Assembly (NCBI GenBank): GCA_017450485.1
Contig: JAFSTN010000042.1
Coordinates: 107,300 to 171,299, forward strand
Source of the DNA: Lachnospiraceae bacterium
GTDB lineage: Bacteria; Bacillota; Clostridia; Lachnospirales; Lachnospiraceae
DNA: 64,000 bases
Direction of reading: 5' to 3'
Shown piece by piece: positions 44,951 to 54,362 of the stretch. A program made the translations under genes and the position numbers. The notes beneath the pieces were generated by a model. That model was not told the origin of the DNA. It saw only the letters and a list, made by a program, of their open reading frames with translations, and searched no databases. How positions within the stretch are numbered: the first letter of the stretch is position 1; each line of letters opens with the position of its first letter.

Positions 44951-44972
44951 ATTATACCATATATGTTATACT
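44951..44972. promoter_or_regulatory. overlapping divergent extended -10 promoters
   Basis: Minus strand: TGGTATAAT with -10 at 44951-44956 for the hybrid kinase operon. Plus strand: TGTTATACT with -10 at 44967-44972 for the flippase. The two -10 boxes are only 10 bases apart, so the operons probably compete for polymerase. No good -35 was seen for either. Confidence 0.5.
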
Positions 44973-45016
44973 TGAGTAAACGAGACGGGATATGTATCCG
45001 TGCGGATAAAAAGCTC

Positions 45017-46567
45017 ATGCGAATAAAAAACTCACTCAAAAACATGATATATATCTATGCGAGCACATTGCTGATCGTCATACTCAATTTCGTGGTACGG
45101 CGTATATTCCTGGATGTGCTCATCGTGGACTATCTGGGATATGACGGTCTGTTCGCATCCATCTTCAGCTATCTGAACCTGTCGGAGATGGGCATAGCGT
45201 CGATCATCACGTATCATATGTATGCGGAGATCGCGTCCGAGAACACCGATCAGATCCGGCGCCTGCTGTGCATCTACAAGATCATATACCGGATAGTAGG
45301 TGCATTCGTCCTCGTTGCGGGACTGGCGGTAAGCGCATTTCTGCCGCTCATACTGAAGAACTCCCCGATCCATGACAACTGGCAGTTCATCTACACGATA
45401 TACTATCTGCAGCTGGCAGCGACCTTGTGCACTTATTTTCTTGCCTACAGACGTATCCTGTTCGTCACGCATCAGCGTATCTATGTATGCACGACTGTAG
45501 ACACGGCTGTCAACATCATAAGTGTGATCACACGTATGATAATCCTGCTCAAGCTGCGTGACTACATTGCATATCTGATAGTGGCGATCGTCTCGAACAT
45601 ACTGTCCAACCTCATCATCTCCCGGCTGTCGAAAAAGGAATATCCCGAGATAACTCCCGTCAGGGTCGGCCGGGCAGATATGAAAGCCCTGAACCTGGGC
45701 AGCGAGATCAAAAACATGATGGCAACCAAGATCGCTCTGGCGATATACGGCGGATCGGATGACATCATCATAACTACGATGCTCGGTGCCGCGTCAAACG
45801 GTATCGTGAGCAACTACCGAATGATATCATCCAAGCTTCAGGAATTCATCCTTTCAGCTTTTTCATCGATACAGGCCAGTATCGGCAATCTCGTATATGA
45901 CAGGGAAAGCGACCGCGGGGTACCTTTCTTCAAAGCGCTGGATCTGGCAGGCTTCTTCCTCGCACTTGTCAGCGCCACCGGAGTGATGTGCGTATCCCAG
46001 GAGTTCATCCTCTACATCTGGTTGAAAAAAAGTCAGCTCCTACTGCCTTATGCCTTTCTGATCGCACTGTCGATAAACCTCTTCATTGCACTGCTCAACA
46101 ACCCGATGGCATACTTCAGAAACTCTCTGGGCCACTTCGAGGCTGACCGGAATTATATGATAGCGGCAGCGGCGACAAACGTGATCCTCTCGATAATACT
46201 CGGGCTGAAGTACGGTGTTACCGGTGTAATGACGGGAACCATCGCGGGACATCTGTTCATTTATACCGGACGATGCAACGTCATGCACAAATTTTATCTG
46301 CACACGAGCCCGATCCCGTATTACATCCTGACGCTGTTACGCTTCGTGATGCTGGGTGTCAGCGTGACCTCTACCCTATTCCTGTCCGAGCTGATCAGGC
46401 CTCATATCGGCAGCCATATTCTTTTCTTCCTGATCAAGGGAGTATTGAGTGTGGTGATATCCGTGAGCGTATTCATAATCTCATCCTGCAGAACGGACAG
46501 CTTCGGTATACTGAAGGAATATGTCTCCAAAGTAGGTCAGACTGTAACAGACAGATTCAGGAAATGA
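45017..46567 (+). CDS. polysaccharide flippase (Wzx/MOP family)
   Basis: Flips lipid-linked oligosaccharides across the membrane. The 516-residue protein has about twelve to fourteen hydrophobic helices with NFVVRRIFLDVLIVDYLGYDGLF-type sequence near 22 and LNLSEMGIASIITYHMY near 54-70, typical of the O-antigen transporter group. The start at 45017 is preferred: an earlier in-frame ATG at 44963 lies before the predicted -10, so it could not be in the mRNA. The site GGAT is weak. It is the only plus-strand gene between the two glycan operons and is convergent with the DUF6020 gene. Confidence 0.88.
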   Translation: MRIKNSLKNMIYIYASTLLIVILNFVVRRIFLDVLIVDYLGYDGLFASIFSYLNLSEMGIASIITYHMYAEIASENTDQIRRLLCIYKIIYRIVGAFVLVAGLAVSAFLPLILKNSPIHDNWQFIYTIYYLQLAATLCTYFLAYRRILFVTHQRIYVCTTVDTAVNIISVITRMIILLKLRDYIAYLIVAIVSNILSNLIISRLSKKEYPEITPVRVGRADMKALNLGSEIKNMMATKIALAIYGGSDDIIITTMLGAASNGIVSNYRMISSKLQEFILSAFSSIQASIGNLVYDRESDRGVPFFKALDLAGFFLALVSATGVMCVSQEFILYIWLKKSQLLLPYAFLIALSINLFIALLNNPMAYFRNSLGHFEADRNYMIAAAATNVILSIILGLKYGVTGVMTGTIAGHLFIYTGRCNVMHKFYLHTSPIPYYILTLLRFVMLGVSVTSTLFLSELIRPHIGSHILFFLIKGVLSVVISVSVFIISSCRTDSFGILKEYVSKVGQTVTDRFRK

Positions 46568-46601
46568 TCACAGAGATCATGCCCCATGACACCGAACGAT
46601 T

Positions 46602-48476
46602 TCAGCCGTTTCTCAGATTCATCACAGTGATCGCGATGAGAGCAGGCATGCACAGCATCAGCGGATAAGCGTATCTCAAGTCGGCACACAGCGGTGTGGC
46701 CAGAATTACAGTAAATATCAGAGCCGTTACCGGTAAATATGCGATCAAAGCATATCCGGAGCGGCTTTTCTTTTTGCGGCTCACGAGTAGTATCAAAGCT
46801 GCGCCCAGCATCAGTAACTGCAGACATGCACCCGGGCTGTACAATATCGCATATACCGGCAGGACCGTATGCAGTTTACCGCTGATCTCATTGATCTTGA
46901 TGCGCTTATTCCCGGCTATCAGCGGCGTATTCCCAAGCCCGTCAGTGTTGGGAAGGATCCCGTAATACTCAGTCTGCTCCGGTGGCATCGTAGTATAATA
47001 CCCGCGAGTCTGATCGATAAACGCCTCGAAGTAAGCTCTGGGGTTTCGAAGCCCCAGCCTGATCCACAGTGCCAGATACTCGGGTTTATGTTCCTCCAGA
47101 TAAGCCATATCGCCAAACGCAACCCACTGTATACTGGGGTCGGCTCCACCGGGTTCATAATGTGAACGCAGGAATTCCGTAGTATTGATACGCTCAAGCA
47201 TCTCGTAATCCGATGCCGGGATCGTTCCGTTATGGCTGACAACTCTCGCTACCTGCTGAAGCGGGATCGCCAGATTATGTGAGTAATCCACAGGTTCCAC
47301 ATCGTATGCATTATTAACGGGGCCGTTGAATATACATGTGAGTATGATGATCGCCAGAGACATCCCGCAAATGGGAATGATCCTCCCACCTCGCTTTTCC
47401 CCACCGTTCTGTCTGCGGGTGCATAAGAACATATACAGCACGAACACCGCCATTGTCATTATGAATGCATAGAATCCGTTATGTCTGATCAGGCAGACCA
47501 CTATACCGCTTATCGTGAACAGAACTGTATCTCTCACAGTCCATTTGCGGCTCTCCGCCACCCTGTACAGCGTGATCAGGAACACTATCACACCCGCAGA
47601 GAAGATCACATCCTTCCACATCGTGATAGCAAAAGCAGGATTATAGGGATATATCAAGTAGCCAAAGAGAACTGCGATACAGCCTTTTAGCCCGAGTCCC
47701 GCTTCGGCCAGCGATTCGATCGCATAGGCTACGGACAGCGCGACTATGATCATCTGTATGATCATGTAGAAAGCTATGCCACCGTTCACGGAACCGGAAA
47801 TGGCATATCCTATATGCCAGAACAGCTGTATCAGGAGTGTATGTGCCCAGGGATGCAGGTCACTGTAGGGCTTCAGACCTCTGGCCTGGTTAAGCTGATC
47901 AAAGGAATCCACGGTCATGGTACCCGGAAAATTCACCAGAAAAAGCGGGAGCAGACAAATGAATATGATGCCGGCATATATCAGAAATCTCCCTGCGGAG
48001 AAAGGAGCCCTCACGGCGCCGGAGCATGCCTCCACCGAAGTATCATCCGCTTCGCCGGCGGGTTTCGCTGTATCTGCCCTCTCACGTGTCGCATATGCCA
48101 GGATATGCGCGATCAGATATTGAACCGTAACATATACGAATACAAATATCCCCGCCACGCTGAGCACGGTATATACCGCAATGAACAGACGGTTCTCCAT
48201 CCCCCCGCCCAGCCGGTCGGACGCATATATGATATATAGCAGAGTCCATATGGCGGATATGATAAACGATGTCCGTCTGATCACACGATCTCCCCACAGT
48301 TCATTTACAGGTACGATATCGGTAATGCCCGTCACCCTGCAGAGTACCGCATATATACCCACACACAATAATCCCAGCATAATATCGGTGGAAGCAAATC
48401 CGCCGATATTAAATACCGCAAACGTGATCAGGTATGCCGATATGAGATTAATGATCCTTTTCTTCGAATCGGTCAT
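46602..48476 (-). CDS. DUF6020-type polytopic membrane protein
   Basis: A 624-residue membrane protein with at least twelve hydrophobic segments, resembling the DUF6020/GT-C-like families in Lachnospiraceae. A conserved loop NFPGTMTVDSFDQLNQA near 179-195, followed by SDLHPWAHTLLIQLFWHIG, has the Asp/His pattern seen in membrane glycosyltransferases that use polyprenyl-phosphate sugars. A large extracellular loop (about 400-540) with RGYYTTMPPEQTEYYG follows. GGAG precedes the ATG. It is last in the nonulosonic-acid operon, so it probably acts on or attaches the sugar at the outer membrane face. Function is inferred from topology. Confidence 0.8.
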   Translation of the reverse strand: MTDSKKRIINLISAYLITFAVFNIGGFASTDIMLGLLCVGIYAVLCRVTGITDIVPVNELWGDRVIRRTSFIISAIWTLLYIIYASDRLGGGMENRLFIAVYTVLSVAGIFVFVYVTVQYLIAHILAYATRERADTAKPAGEADDTSVEACSGAVRAPFSAGRFLIYAGIIFICLLPLFLVNFPGTMTVDSFDQLNQARGLKPYSDLHPWAHTLLIQLFWHIGYAISGSVNGGIAFYMIIQMIIVALSVAYAIESLAEAGLGLKGCIAVLFGYLIYPYNPAFAITMWKDVIFSAGVIVFLITLYRVAESRKWTVRDTVLFTISGIVVCLIRHNGFYAFIMTMAVFVLYMFLCTRRQNGGEKRGGRIIPICGMSLAIIILTCIFNGPVNNAYDVEPVDYSHNLAIPLQQVARVVSHNGTIPASDYEMLERINTTEFLRSHYEPGGADPSIQWVAFGDMAYLEEHKPEYLALWIRLGLRNPRAYFEAFIDQTRGYYTTMPPEQTEYYGILPNTDGLGNTPLIAGNKRIKINEISGKLHTVLPVYAILYSPGACLQLLMLGAALILLVSRKKKSRSGYALIAYLPVTALIFTVILATPLCADLRYAYPLMLCMPALIAITVMNLRNG

Positions 48477-48497
48477 ATGCGTCTCCGCGTTCAGTCC

Positions 48498-49604
48498 TCA
48501 CCCGGTTATCAGATCGTTCAATCTGTGTATCTCCGGGGCTTCATATTTATCCATGAAATCATATCCGAGGAATATCTTCTCATCAGCAAACTCCAATGCA
48601 TCCAGTACCGTGAAAACACTCACCAGCCTGTCGGCGTGAAGCTCCGGCATGAAATTGAGCATCTCCATCGGGAAAGTCCTGGGCAGTATCACCGCCTCCG
48701 GAAACAGCGGCTCATAGTCCATCATATCTCTCGGATGCTGCTTGATGATAATATCCGTATTCTCCCCGTCAACGGTTCCGTATTCACTGATTATGTCTCT
48801 GAATATCCGCTCTCTGGTCTCAAGGTCGCATAGCGGTTCGGACAGCACCATTACCTTACGGGTGCCGTTCAATGCTTTCAAACGGCCACGTATCTGCTCC
48901 AGATTTTCAACAAAGATACCGAGAAGCACTTCCTTATCATCATCGGTCAGCGCATCCTGCAACGGACGTCTCGGAACCTCGATATACTTCGGGCATCCGT
49001 ATTCAAGCACCGAGAGGTCATTGACCTCCATATCGATGCAGTATCTGCCCCAGCCATTCTGTATGAAGATCAGCCCCCTGGCTGCCATCCATGCTTTGAT
49101 CCTGAAATGTCCGTTATTATCTATTCTGGCCTGGTCACCGTAGAGCAGACAGTTGAGTCCGTCCTCCATCGCATGGTATCTGATCTTCTTATAATTCAGG
49201 TAGTAGCCTATTGGGTCGGAATCGCAGAACACATAGATATCTCCGTAATCCCGCAGATCCACCGGCATATACGGTTCCTCGAGCTGTCCGAGTCGCTTCG
49301 TGAACCGGATACGGTTGATCATGTTCTTAAACAGGCTGCCGCTGTCCGTCTTGAGCGGTTCGAGCTCCGGGAAAAAGGAGTCCAGCTTCTCGTCGTACTC
49401 ATATACATCTTCGAACAGACCGCTTCCGAGAGCGCGCTCGCGAAGTCTGCCAAACCTGTTACTCATCAAAGACAGCATCAGAGTGGCTCCGCCCGGATCT
49501 GTGCCGGTACCGGCAGCTTTTCTGCGGATATCCAATTCTTTGAGACATGTCACATACACATGGTAGAAGGTGTGACATATATATATTCTGTCGTGCATTT
49601 TCAT
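48498..49604 (-). CDS. GT52-like sialyltransferase family protein
   Basis: A 368-residue soluble transferase that resembles the GT52/lipooligosaccharide sialyltransferase family. Seen: IYICHTFYHVYVTCLKEL near 7-24 (family opening), IYVFCDSDPIGYYLN near 123-137, MEDGLNCL near 145, the HP-containing IIKQHPRDMMDYEPLF near 285 and LPRTFPMEMLNFMPEL near 305-320. In the family these His and Glu residues handle the CMP-sugar and acceptor. Its position beside pseF, pseI and pseG suits a CMP-nonulosonate transferase. It starts on the base after the GT2 gene stop. Confidence 0.75.
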   Translation of the reverse strand: MKMHDRIYICHTFYHVYVTCLKELDIRRKAAGTGTDPGGATLMLSLMSNRFGRLRERALGSGLFEDVYEYDEKLDSFFPELEPLKTDSGSLFKNMINRIRFTKRLGQLEEPYMPVDLRDYGDIYVFCDSDPIGYYLNYKKIRYHAMEDGLNCLLYGDQARIDNNGHFRIKAWMAARGLIFIQNGWGRYCIDMEVNDLSVLEYGCPKYIEVPRRPLQDALTDDDKEVLLGIFVENLEQIRGRLKALNGTRKVMVLSEPLCDLETRERIFRDIISEYGTVDGENTDIIIKQHPRDMMDYEPLFPEAVILPRTFPMEMLNFMPELHADRLVSVFTVLDALEFADEKIFLGYDFMDKYEAPEIHRLNDLITG

Positions 49605-50780
49605 TTAAGCCTTTTTATTCCTGCTGCTCCTCAGATCCCGATACCACCACAGCAGTCTGTAGTACAGGTAAAACAATGTCTGTGAAAACATCTGTATGCG
49701 TATCAGCCTGCGCTCCTCCGGATGGATGCGTTCCCGATAATACGGATTCTTCCAAAAGCCGGGAAACTCTGTCTTCATCTCACGTGCAAGTTTCTTCGTA
49801 AACGCATAGCATCCGTCTATATGCATCCGCTTCGGCATTGCGGAAAACAACGTGTTCACATAGAACAGTACCGTATACAGAAACTCGATCTCGGGATGGT
49901 ATGTCTCTATATAACCCTCGTCGCGCGCTTCATCCAGGAGCAGTCTGCCGGCCTCTATTCGATCCTCGAGATTTCTGCGGGATATCGTGTGCACCGTCGA
50001 TGTGTCATGCTGATAGTAGAAGTACAGCGGCTCGGGGATATACTCGAAGTGACGGCATCTGAGCATCCATGTGTTGCTGACGGCATTATCCTCATAGAAG
50101 ATATCCTCAGGGAATATATCCAGCCTTGCTGGAAAATCCGATACGACGGTAACAGGCGCGACACCCGAAGCATGGGATCCCGATGCGATGTCCGACCCCG
50201 GAAGTACAACCTCGCTATCCGAAGCGGGCATTTCCTGCGGTCCGGGATCATCCTCCCCCAGTACTATATAACGTCTGTATATCTTCACCACCAGACTTCC
50301 GGTATCTACAAGCAGGCGTCTGTATTTCTCCTCATCCATCACTCCGGTCTGATCGGAAGCATTGTTATGAACTATCTGTCCCGGAGTAAACGTATACTCA
50401 TTTACCAGAGAATAATCACATCCAACCATATCGGCGCCGGTCTCATCCGCCAGCCGGAGCATTCGTTCATAATAGTCGGGTACGATCCAGTCATCCGCAT
50501 CGATGAATCCTATCCACTCGCCCCTCGCATATGTCAGGCCGATATTCTTCGCACCGCCCTGATGCAGATTCGAAGTATTGGAAAGCGCGATGAATCTGCC
50601 CGGATACTCACGCGCATATCCGCACATGACAGTATATGAATCATCGGTCGAGCAGTCATCCACTGCGATGATCTCGATCTCCCCGTCCGGCAGAGTCTGT
50701 CCGACCAGGGAGTCCAGACAGTGCTTCAGCTTATCGTCCGCAGCCATATTATATACAGGTACTATCACACTTAGTCTCAT
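49605..50780 (-). CDS. family 2 glycosyltransferase
   Basis: A 391-residue GT-A transferase. MRLSVIVPVYNM opens it, VDDCSTDDSY near 40 and the metal motif GFIDADDWIVPDYY near 91 define the fold. The ED-type DIFPEDIFYEDNAVSN near 212-227 is the acceptor region. A tail with basic residues (RSSRNKKA) suggests peripheral membrane contact. AGG is ten bases from the ATG. It lies between the DegT-like gene (gap 54) and the sialyltransferase-like gene (abutting), so it may add the acceptor sugar. Confidence 0.9.
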   Translation of the reverse strand: MRLSVIVPVYNMAADDKLKHCLDSLVGQTLPDGEIEIIAVDDCSTDDSYTVMCGYAREYPGRFIALSNTSNLHQGGAKNIGLTYARGEWIGFIDADDWIVPDYYERMLRLADETGADMVGCDYSLVNEYTFTPGQIVHNNASDQTGVMDEEKYRRLLVDTGSLVVKIYRRYIVLGEDDPGPQEMPASDSEVVLPGSDIASGSHASGVAPVTVVSDFPARLDIFPEDIFYEDNAVSNTWMLRCRHFEYIPEPLYFYYQHDTSTVHTISRRNLEDRIEAGRLLLDEARDEGYIETYHPEIEFLYTVLFYVNTLFSAMPKRMHIDGCYAFTKKLAREMKTEFPGFWKNPYYRERIHPEERRLIRIQMFSQTLFYLYYRLLWWYRDLRSSRNKKA

Positions 50781-50834
50781 ATCATCAATTCATCCTGCCT
50801 ACCGTTCCCGATCCTGCAAGATACTCCGGCCCGG

Positions 50835-52022
50835 TCATCCCTGGATAGCTCTCAGCTCTTCCCCGAACACTTCCGCTACATATCTCATATCATCAGCATC
50901 ATATCTGTGATCTATATAGAACGCCAGCATATTCTGTGCAAACCTCCGGGATATCTCACACACTTCCGCAGCCTGCGCATCTATCGGCCACAGAACCGGA
51001 GCATACACACCACGTGCTGCCAGCTTGTTCTCAAATCTGTCTCTTGTAATGGACTGGCCTGCAGCGGTCCGCGAGCTCTCCCTGATACGGTCGATATGCA
51101 TCACTATCGGAAGCATAAAAGGACAGTCGGGAACCGCCGCGTGCGGATTCAGGATCTCATACATCTCTCCATGCAAAGGATCGGAACTCATGCATTCACG
51201 CAACACTGTAAAGTTCTCTGTCCTGTGAGCGCATATATCCGATAAATCCACCGATCCCAGAACCTCTCTCGCGGCATCCGACATGGGGCCGGGATGTAAA
51301 CCGTCCTCCAGCGAATCTTCCGCTTCTCCAAACAGACCTCTGAAGTGATCCTTCAGTGTCTGAGAATGATCGTCGGAAAAAACATAATCCTTCTTCTCGA
51401 GCAGTGCCTGTCGGCGCAGGCGGGTAAAAGCACTTTCATTGGAAGACGGAACGTCCGCCATATCCGTCGGACCGATCACGAAGGAACCGTCCGGCACCCC
51501 CATCCATTTACGTATGCTGCCTATCACGTAGTCAGTCCGGGCACCATCCTCCATGTATCGTGACGGCGAGAAAACCTGATGCGTAACATCCTCTATTATG
51601 ACCGGATCCGGATATCTGTCTCTGAGAAAGGACTTCACCGAATCAACTTCCGTAATACCGTAGTAGTTCATCACGAGTACTACCGGAGCAGGCGCAGTAT
51701 CAGCGTTCCTGTCGATCAGGCCGCTCAGATGCTCCGTATCCGCACTTAAGTCGGGATTCAATCTGTAATACTCTATATTCCATCCACGCTTCGAGAATGG
51801 AAGCACCATCGAGTCGCAGCACAATGCGGGAATAAAAAGTGTCCGTGAAATGCCGACGCTGTGTCCCGCGATCTCATCCGCAATGAATCCGAGTGCATCG
51901 CGTCCACACCTGAGGAATCGTATACCGTCGCCCGCATCATGAGCTGCCCCGGACAGAATATCTGTCAGGTCTGTATCTCCGTCCGCGGATTCCATATAGT
52001 ATTCGCTGCCTATCTCACGCAT
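50835..52022 (-). CDS. divergent DegT/DnrJ-type PLP enzyme
   Basis: A 395-residue fold-type I PLP protein that resembles DegT/DnrJ/EryC1 sugar aminotransferases. Seen: RFLRCGRDALGFIADEI near 35 (PLP phosphate site), MNYYGITEVDSVKSF near 117, IEDVTHQVFSPS near 140 with the Asp that contacts PLP, and GSIRKWMGVPDGSFVIG near 167-183, where the Lys is the probable Schiff-base residue. It lacks the usual SFHPxKxxTTGEGG motif, so it is a distinct subgroup. In a nonulosonate cluster it could make an amino sugar or aminated side group. No strong ribosome-binding site. Confidence 0.72.
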   Translation of the reverse strand: MREIGSEYYMESADGDTDLTDILSGAAHDAGDGIRFLRCGRDALGFIADEIAGHSVGISRTLFIPALCCDSMVLPFSKRGWNIEYYRLNPDLSADTEHLSGLIDRNADTAPAPVVLVMNYYGITEVDSVKSFLRDRYPDPVIIEDVTHQVFSPSRYMEDGARTDYVIGSIRKWMGVPDGSFVIGPTDMADVPSSNESAFTRLRRQALLEKKDYVFSDDHSQTLKDHFRGLFGEAEDSLEDGLHPGPMSDAAREVLGSVDLSDICAHRTENFTVLRECMSSDPLHGEMYEILNPHAAVPDCPFMLPIVMHIDRIRESSRTAAGQSITRDRFENKLAARGVYAPVLWPIDAQAAEVCEISRRFAQNMLAFYIDHRYDADDMRYVAEVFGEELRAIQG

Positions 52023-52089
52023 GTCTTTCGCTTATCTCCGGTCCGTGACCGGCCTGTCTGTGACTTATCAACCGCCTGTCCGGATACAT

Positions 52090-53328
52090 CTACCGCTTGT
52101 CTTCGTATGTGAGCCGTATCGCTTCCAGTGCAGCGTCGGCTCTGGCCGCTGCTTCATCGGCATCCGCTCCGACAGCGATGACATGTCCCAGTCTGTCGTT
52201 GCTGCTCTTCAGCGGTACCGCTTCATCCCCGACCCGGCTGTATAGCTGTACATCCGTAACTCCGGGCATGGACGATGCCGTCTCGATACCCTCGATCGAA
52301 GTGATGATGCGCGTCGAGCTGTCCAGAGAAGTATCGGCTGCATTCTGCATATACAGAAATCTGATCGCAGCACCCTGTGAACGTTTCGGTTCCAGATCCA
52401 CCGGATCTCCTATCACTGCTGCCAATGAGCACGCAGTCATATCAACTCCCGTTGACAGCGGAACCAGATCCGAAGTGATATGATCTCCTCCCATTCGGGC
52501 TGCGATCTCGACCAGTTTGGCTCCCTTGGCCGTAGCCTTGATCTCCACATGGCACGGACCGTTGATCACATTGATCGCACCGACCGCTTTAAGCGCTACT
52601 CTGCGGATATCAGCCTGCTCTATCTCGGGAAGCCTCGAACCTTCGGTATGACCTGTCTCCACGAAATACGGCAGGTCGGTGACCATTTTGTCGGTGATCG
52701 TGATGATATGAGTCTCACCGTTCACCGTGAAGGTCTCGACGCTCACTTCAGGCCCTTCCATATACTCCTCGACCATAACCACACCGCCTCTGGAGAAGCT
52801 GTGTACATAGTTATATATCTTACGCAGATAGCTTACAGACGGATTGCGTTTGGTATCGGCCAGTACCACTCCGCGGCTTGCTGCGTTATCTGCGGGCTTT
52901 GCCACAAATCTGTCCTTGAATATACGCGACTTTCCTATGAAGTCCTCTGCGGAATATGCCGCGTAGAACTTCGGGATCGGAACACCGCATTCCTTCATGC
53001 GTCTGCGCATATGGTTTTTATCTGTCGCACACAATGCATCCTCATAGCTTATATCGCACTGCATACCCAGCTGCTCGCTGACCCACGCCACCGTTCTGAC
53101 GGGCATATCGCTCGTCGATGTCATCACATAGTCGGGTTTGTACTTTCTCGCCGCCTCCAGTACGGCTCTGCTATCAATGGTGGATATACACAAGAATTCA
53201 TCGGCCAGAGGTATGCCTGCTGCCGCCGAATCATAGTCGAGAACATAGACATACAGACCGCGTTCTTTCGCAGCCCGTATCATGGGTATCTGAAGTGCGC
53301 TCGCACCGAGGATGAAGATCTTGCTCAT
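52090..53328 (-). CDS. ATP-grasp ligase in the nonulosonic-acid operon
   Basis: A 412-residue ATP-grasp enzyme that joins a carboxylate to an amine or thiol via an acyl phosphate. Seen: pre-grasp Rossmann SKIFILGASALQIPMIRAAK, LDYDSAAAGIPLADEF near 30, DRFVAKPADNAASRGV near 138-153 (ATP Lys), VMVEEYMEGPEVSVETF near 182-198 and the metal ligands in KLVEIAARMGGDHI near 267-280. The layout is like amino-acid ligases (carnosine synthase or PurK-like). It overlaps pseG by 4 bases. A GGAGG lies 17 bases upstream. No such gene belongs to the classical Pse pathway, so the product may add an amino acid to the sugar. Confidence 0.82.
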   Translation of the reverse strand: MSKIFILGASALQIPMIRAAKERGLYVYVLDYDSAAAGIPLADEFLCISTIDSRAVLEAARKYKPDYVMTSTSDMPVRTVAWVSEQLGMQCDISYEDALCATDKNHMRRRMKECGVPIPKFYAAYSAEDFIGKSRIFKDRFVAKPADNAASRGVVLADTKRNPSVSYLRKIYNYVHSFSRGGVVMVEEYMEGPEVSVETFTVNGETHIITITDKMVTDLPYFVETGHTEGSRLPEIEQADIRRVALKAVGAINVINGPCHVEIKATAKGAKLVEIAARMGGDHITSDLVPLSTGVDMTACSLAAVIGDPVDLEPKRSQGAAIRFLYMQNAADTSLDSSTRIITSIEGIETASSMPGVTDVQLYSRVGDEAVPLKSSNDRLGHVIAVGADADEAAARADAALEAIRLTYEDKR

Positions 53329-54362
53329 AGATTTATCAGAGCCTCCGCCAGACGATTGGCTCCGTGTCCGTCCACGATCGCTCTCAACCTGTCGCTGCGT
53401 ACGCGTCTGACATCGGAAGTGACTCCGCCTATCTCATACATCCAGTCGATCATGCGCTCCACACAATGGTTCTCACTCACACGGAAATCCCCTATATATG
53501 GCATAAGTCCTTCTCTGTCAAAATACAGTGCATCCGTCATCTGGTTATCGACGAATACGAATGAAGCCGTAGGAATACCTACCGCACATAATTCAAAAAG
53601 TGTGGTCCCCGCAGACGATATCGCAGCTCTGCATTCAGCCATGATCTCCGCCACGTTGTCCACGTTCTGATGGAGTATGACTCGTCCGTCATCAACATAT
53701 CCCATGAGTTCTTCCGACGGTTTATAGAAGCTGCCTGCCAGCAGATGAAGACGTCCTTTGGGACCATCCCCGAATCCGAGTCCGCGCTCATTCAGTATAT
53801 TGTGGATCATAATATCAGCCAGCCCCATCGCATCGGCGCCGCCGGCTGTGATCAGCAGGCCCTGTCCATCTTTGAAAGAGTATCCTCCGAACTGCTCTCT
53901 GATCGGAACATATTCAGATCCAAGATACAGCTTCGTTTCTTTCGGATACATGCTCTCATATCCCAGAGAAACCGCTGCGGGACAGTAGTTCACAACCGCA
54001 TCCACAGGATAGGCTACTCTGCACAGATCATCGATATACATCACGTGTATGCCGGCCTCACGCAGCTTGCGGAAATACTCCTCTGTCACGGAATAGGTAT
54101 CCACGAACATCTTGTTTATATTTTCTGACTGTAAATACCTGATCAGGTCATCTGCCTCGGAATCCATATCATCCCAGGCCGAGCCCAATACATACATGTT
54201 GAAGTTCTGCTTGGACACATACGGACGTATATGATCGTCGGCCGAGATGAATCTGACATCAGCACCGTGTCTGCGTAAGGCCGACGCTATCGTCAGACAT
54301 CTCATGATATGTCCGGTTGCAACTATCTCGTTGGCATCTACTCTGATCGCGATCTTACTCAT
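53325..54362 (-). CDS. pseG: PseG-like UDP-sugar hydrolase
   Basis: Releases UDP from 2,4-diacetamido-2,4,6-trideoxy-beta-L-altropyranose, leaving the six-carbon sugar for PseI. The 345-residue GT-B-like protein starts IAIRVDANEIVATGHIMRCL (the family's nucleotide-site opening with Gly-His and Arg-Cys), has YIDDLCRVAYPVDAVVNY near 103 and the UDP-binding AAISSAGTTLFELCAVGIPT near 243-262. GGAGG precedes the ATG. It overlaps pseI by 8 bases and the ATP-grasp gene by 4. Function is inferred from family and the pseI/pseF context. Confidence 0.82.
   Translation of the reverse strand: MSKIAIRVDANEIVATGHIMRCLTIASALRRHGADVRFISADDHIRPYVSKQNFNMYVLGSAWDDMDSEADDLIRYLQSENINKMFVDTYSVTEEYFRKLREAGIHVMYIDDLCRVAYPVDAVVNYCPAAVSLGYESMYPKETKLYLGSEYVPIREQFGGYSFKDGQGLLITAGGADAMGLADIMIHNILNERGLGFGDGPKGRLHLLAGSFYKPSEELMGYVDDGRVILHQNVDNVAEIMAECRAAISSAGTTLFELCAVGIPTASFVFVDNQMTDALYFDREGLMPYIGDFRVSENHCVERMIDWMYEIGGVTSDVRRVRSDRLRAIVDGHGANRLAEALINL

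Noticed and set aside
49838-50062. Short plus-strand frame inside the GT2 gene
   Set aside because: Entirely opposite a gene with a clear GT2 signature; no independent evidence.
52480-53670. A 396-codon open frame on the plus strand
   Set aside because: Opposite the ATP-grasp and pseG genes and crosses their junction; no ribosome-binding site and no recognisable motif.
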